This document shows positions 62,785-64,000 of a stretch of DNA of 64,000 nucleotides, in pieces. The stretch comes from Tachypleus tridentatus. Lineage: Eukaryota; Arthropoda; Merostomata; Xiphosura; Limulidae. The translations under genes and the position numbers were made by a program. A model generated the notes under the pieces. It ran no database searches. It was given only the letters and a program-made list of their open reading frames with translations, and was not told the DNA's origin. Location: NCBI RefSeq assembly GCF_004210375.1, contig NC_134830.1, positions 62,305,576 to 62,369,575 on the forward strand. The letters are read 5' to 3'. How positions within the stretch are numbered: the first letter of the stretch is position 1; the number at the start of each line of letters is the position of its first letter.

Positions 62785-64000
62785 TAATATATATATGTAT
62801 ATTAATAATTCACTACATGTTACAAATTCATAGGTGTTTTATTTTTAGAACTGAGTTGCGAATAAGCATTAGTGTTACAAATGTCTTTTTTTTTCCTGAC
62901 TCATTTAATTGTTAAATATATAATTTCAATATAGTTTGTTGGAAAAATTGTTCATTACTTATAAAAAAAAAATTATCTTAAGCAATTTTTACTGTTGAAT
63001 TAACAAGGTTTTAGTTATTTTATTCTACATTTATGATGCATTAACTGAGTATTATTAGGTTCTTTTAGCACATAACATAGGTGAAGCTATACATTTATAC
63101 CAGAATTTGTTTGAAATTGTTTCCTACACTCATCCCTTGATGAGTCAGTGGTAAATTTGCAAATTTACATATCTAAAATCTGGAGTTTAAAAATTACTGT
63201 CTTAAGTTTTTATATTTCAGAAATTTGTGAAATGCTACCTGCTAGTATATAGAATAAAAAGAGCCAGCTTCTACAACTGAAATGAGAAATAGAATGAAGG
63301 GTGGCTGGCTGAACCTGATTATAAGGCTAAAAAAAGTAAAAGAATTGAAGCTCTTTGGAAAATGAGTTTGTCCAAGCTGTGAGTCCAGATGTGTAGGACC
63401 TTTATAATCATATAACTGCTGAACTGCTAATGCAGAGAGAGAATGGAAAAAAAGAATGATAATTATTACTTGGCCACTGAAAGGAAAAATGCCTAGCACA
63501 GGCTTCAAGACTACTGTCATACAAAAAAAAAAAGATGAACAGTACAACTTTTATGACTACTATTAAAATAATGAGCAGTAATTGCAGGGTTGGCAAAGCA
63601 TATTGACATTTCCATAATAAGTAAAATGAATGAAAACTTTTGGGTATATAAAATGAAACAAAGAAGGTTGTCAAAAAGTTTCATATGAAACTGACACAGT
63701 TTACACTGGTCCTCCTCGAAATTATGAAGATACTATTTGGAAGAATAGGAAAATGTTTAGGCTTCAAAATTATTACATTGTCATCGTTTTACAGAAAACA
63801 ATATCCCAATTGTCTACCACAGTTGCTTCAGCAGGATTCAGCATAGCTGTAAATGTGTTATTGCTAAAACATTAACCAGCTTATTAAAACACGAGAACTT
63901 CATGATTAAACTATTAAATTTGTTTTGGGTGACAGTGTTGATTTCACATTTCAATGTCGGCTTTGGTTTTGCAGCAAGTGTAAGGAAAGAAATAAATTTT

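Larger units (their letters stand above)
59200..64000. repeat. Tandem duplication, copy 2 (cut by window end)
   Basis: Repeats 53254-about 58039 in direct orientation. Differences seen are single substitutions and short indels, such as an added AATGACAAC-type trinucleotide stretch in the 191-codon frame's counterpart. Its right end lies outside the window, so more units may follow. Confidence 0.95.

Overview
Eukaryotic, animal nuclear DNA: AT-rich, with long introns, GT-AG exons and many short interspersed repeats. There are no operons, ribosome binding sites or CRISPR arrays. The tRNA-headed SINEs and the divergent coding exons suggest an arthropod. From memory of the main SINE I favour a chelicerate, possibly a horseshoe crab, but this is inference and was not checked by a search.

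Layout. 0-8.5 kb: a decayed Tc1 transposase relic, a 297-bp near-perfect tandem duplication, a 47-bp minisatellite split by a SINE, two unassigned open frames (4.46-5.06 kb), a second SINE and an inverted repeat. 8.56-26.47 kb, + strand: the last seven coding exons of a FAM117/GLCCI1-family gene, with matching intron phases; its 5' exons lie upstream of 8.56 kb or outside the window. Its introns carry a LINE 3' fragment (15.7-16.3 kb) and a broken Tc1 element that landed inside a SINE (22.2-23.8 kb). 26.5-34 kb: CpG-poor, gene-poor sequence, probably 3' UTR plus flank.

35.5-44.5 kb, - strand: a three-exon gene that long-ORF scanning would miss. Its exons are a signal-peptide exon, a middle exon and a C-terminal exon. 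Phases match and predict a 138-residue secreted protein with ten cysteines in the mature part. Its introns and 3' flank are full of SINEs and an unclassified repeat family. 45-50 kb: SINEs only. 50.69-51.70 kb, - strand: an intronless seven-transmembrane receptor of class A shape whose usual activation motifs are replaced. A deleted Tc1/mariner element sits about 220 bp upstream of its start.

53.25-64 kb: a direct tandem duplication with a unit of about 5.95 kb; the second copy is cut by the window end. Each unit holds a 2.46-kb DNA transposon with unusually long terminal inverted repeats (0.65-0.8 kb), termini GGGTCATTCCATG, an apparent 4-bp TAAT target duplication, and an intact 191-codon frame. 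That frame looks like the C-terminal domain of a metazoan transposase family. A decayed catalytic-core relic of what looks like the same family lies elsewhere in the unit. This element is the best candidate for something poorly described.
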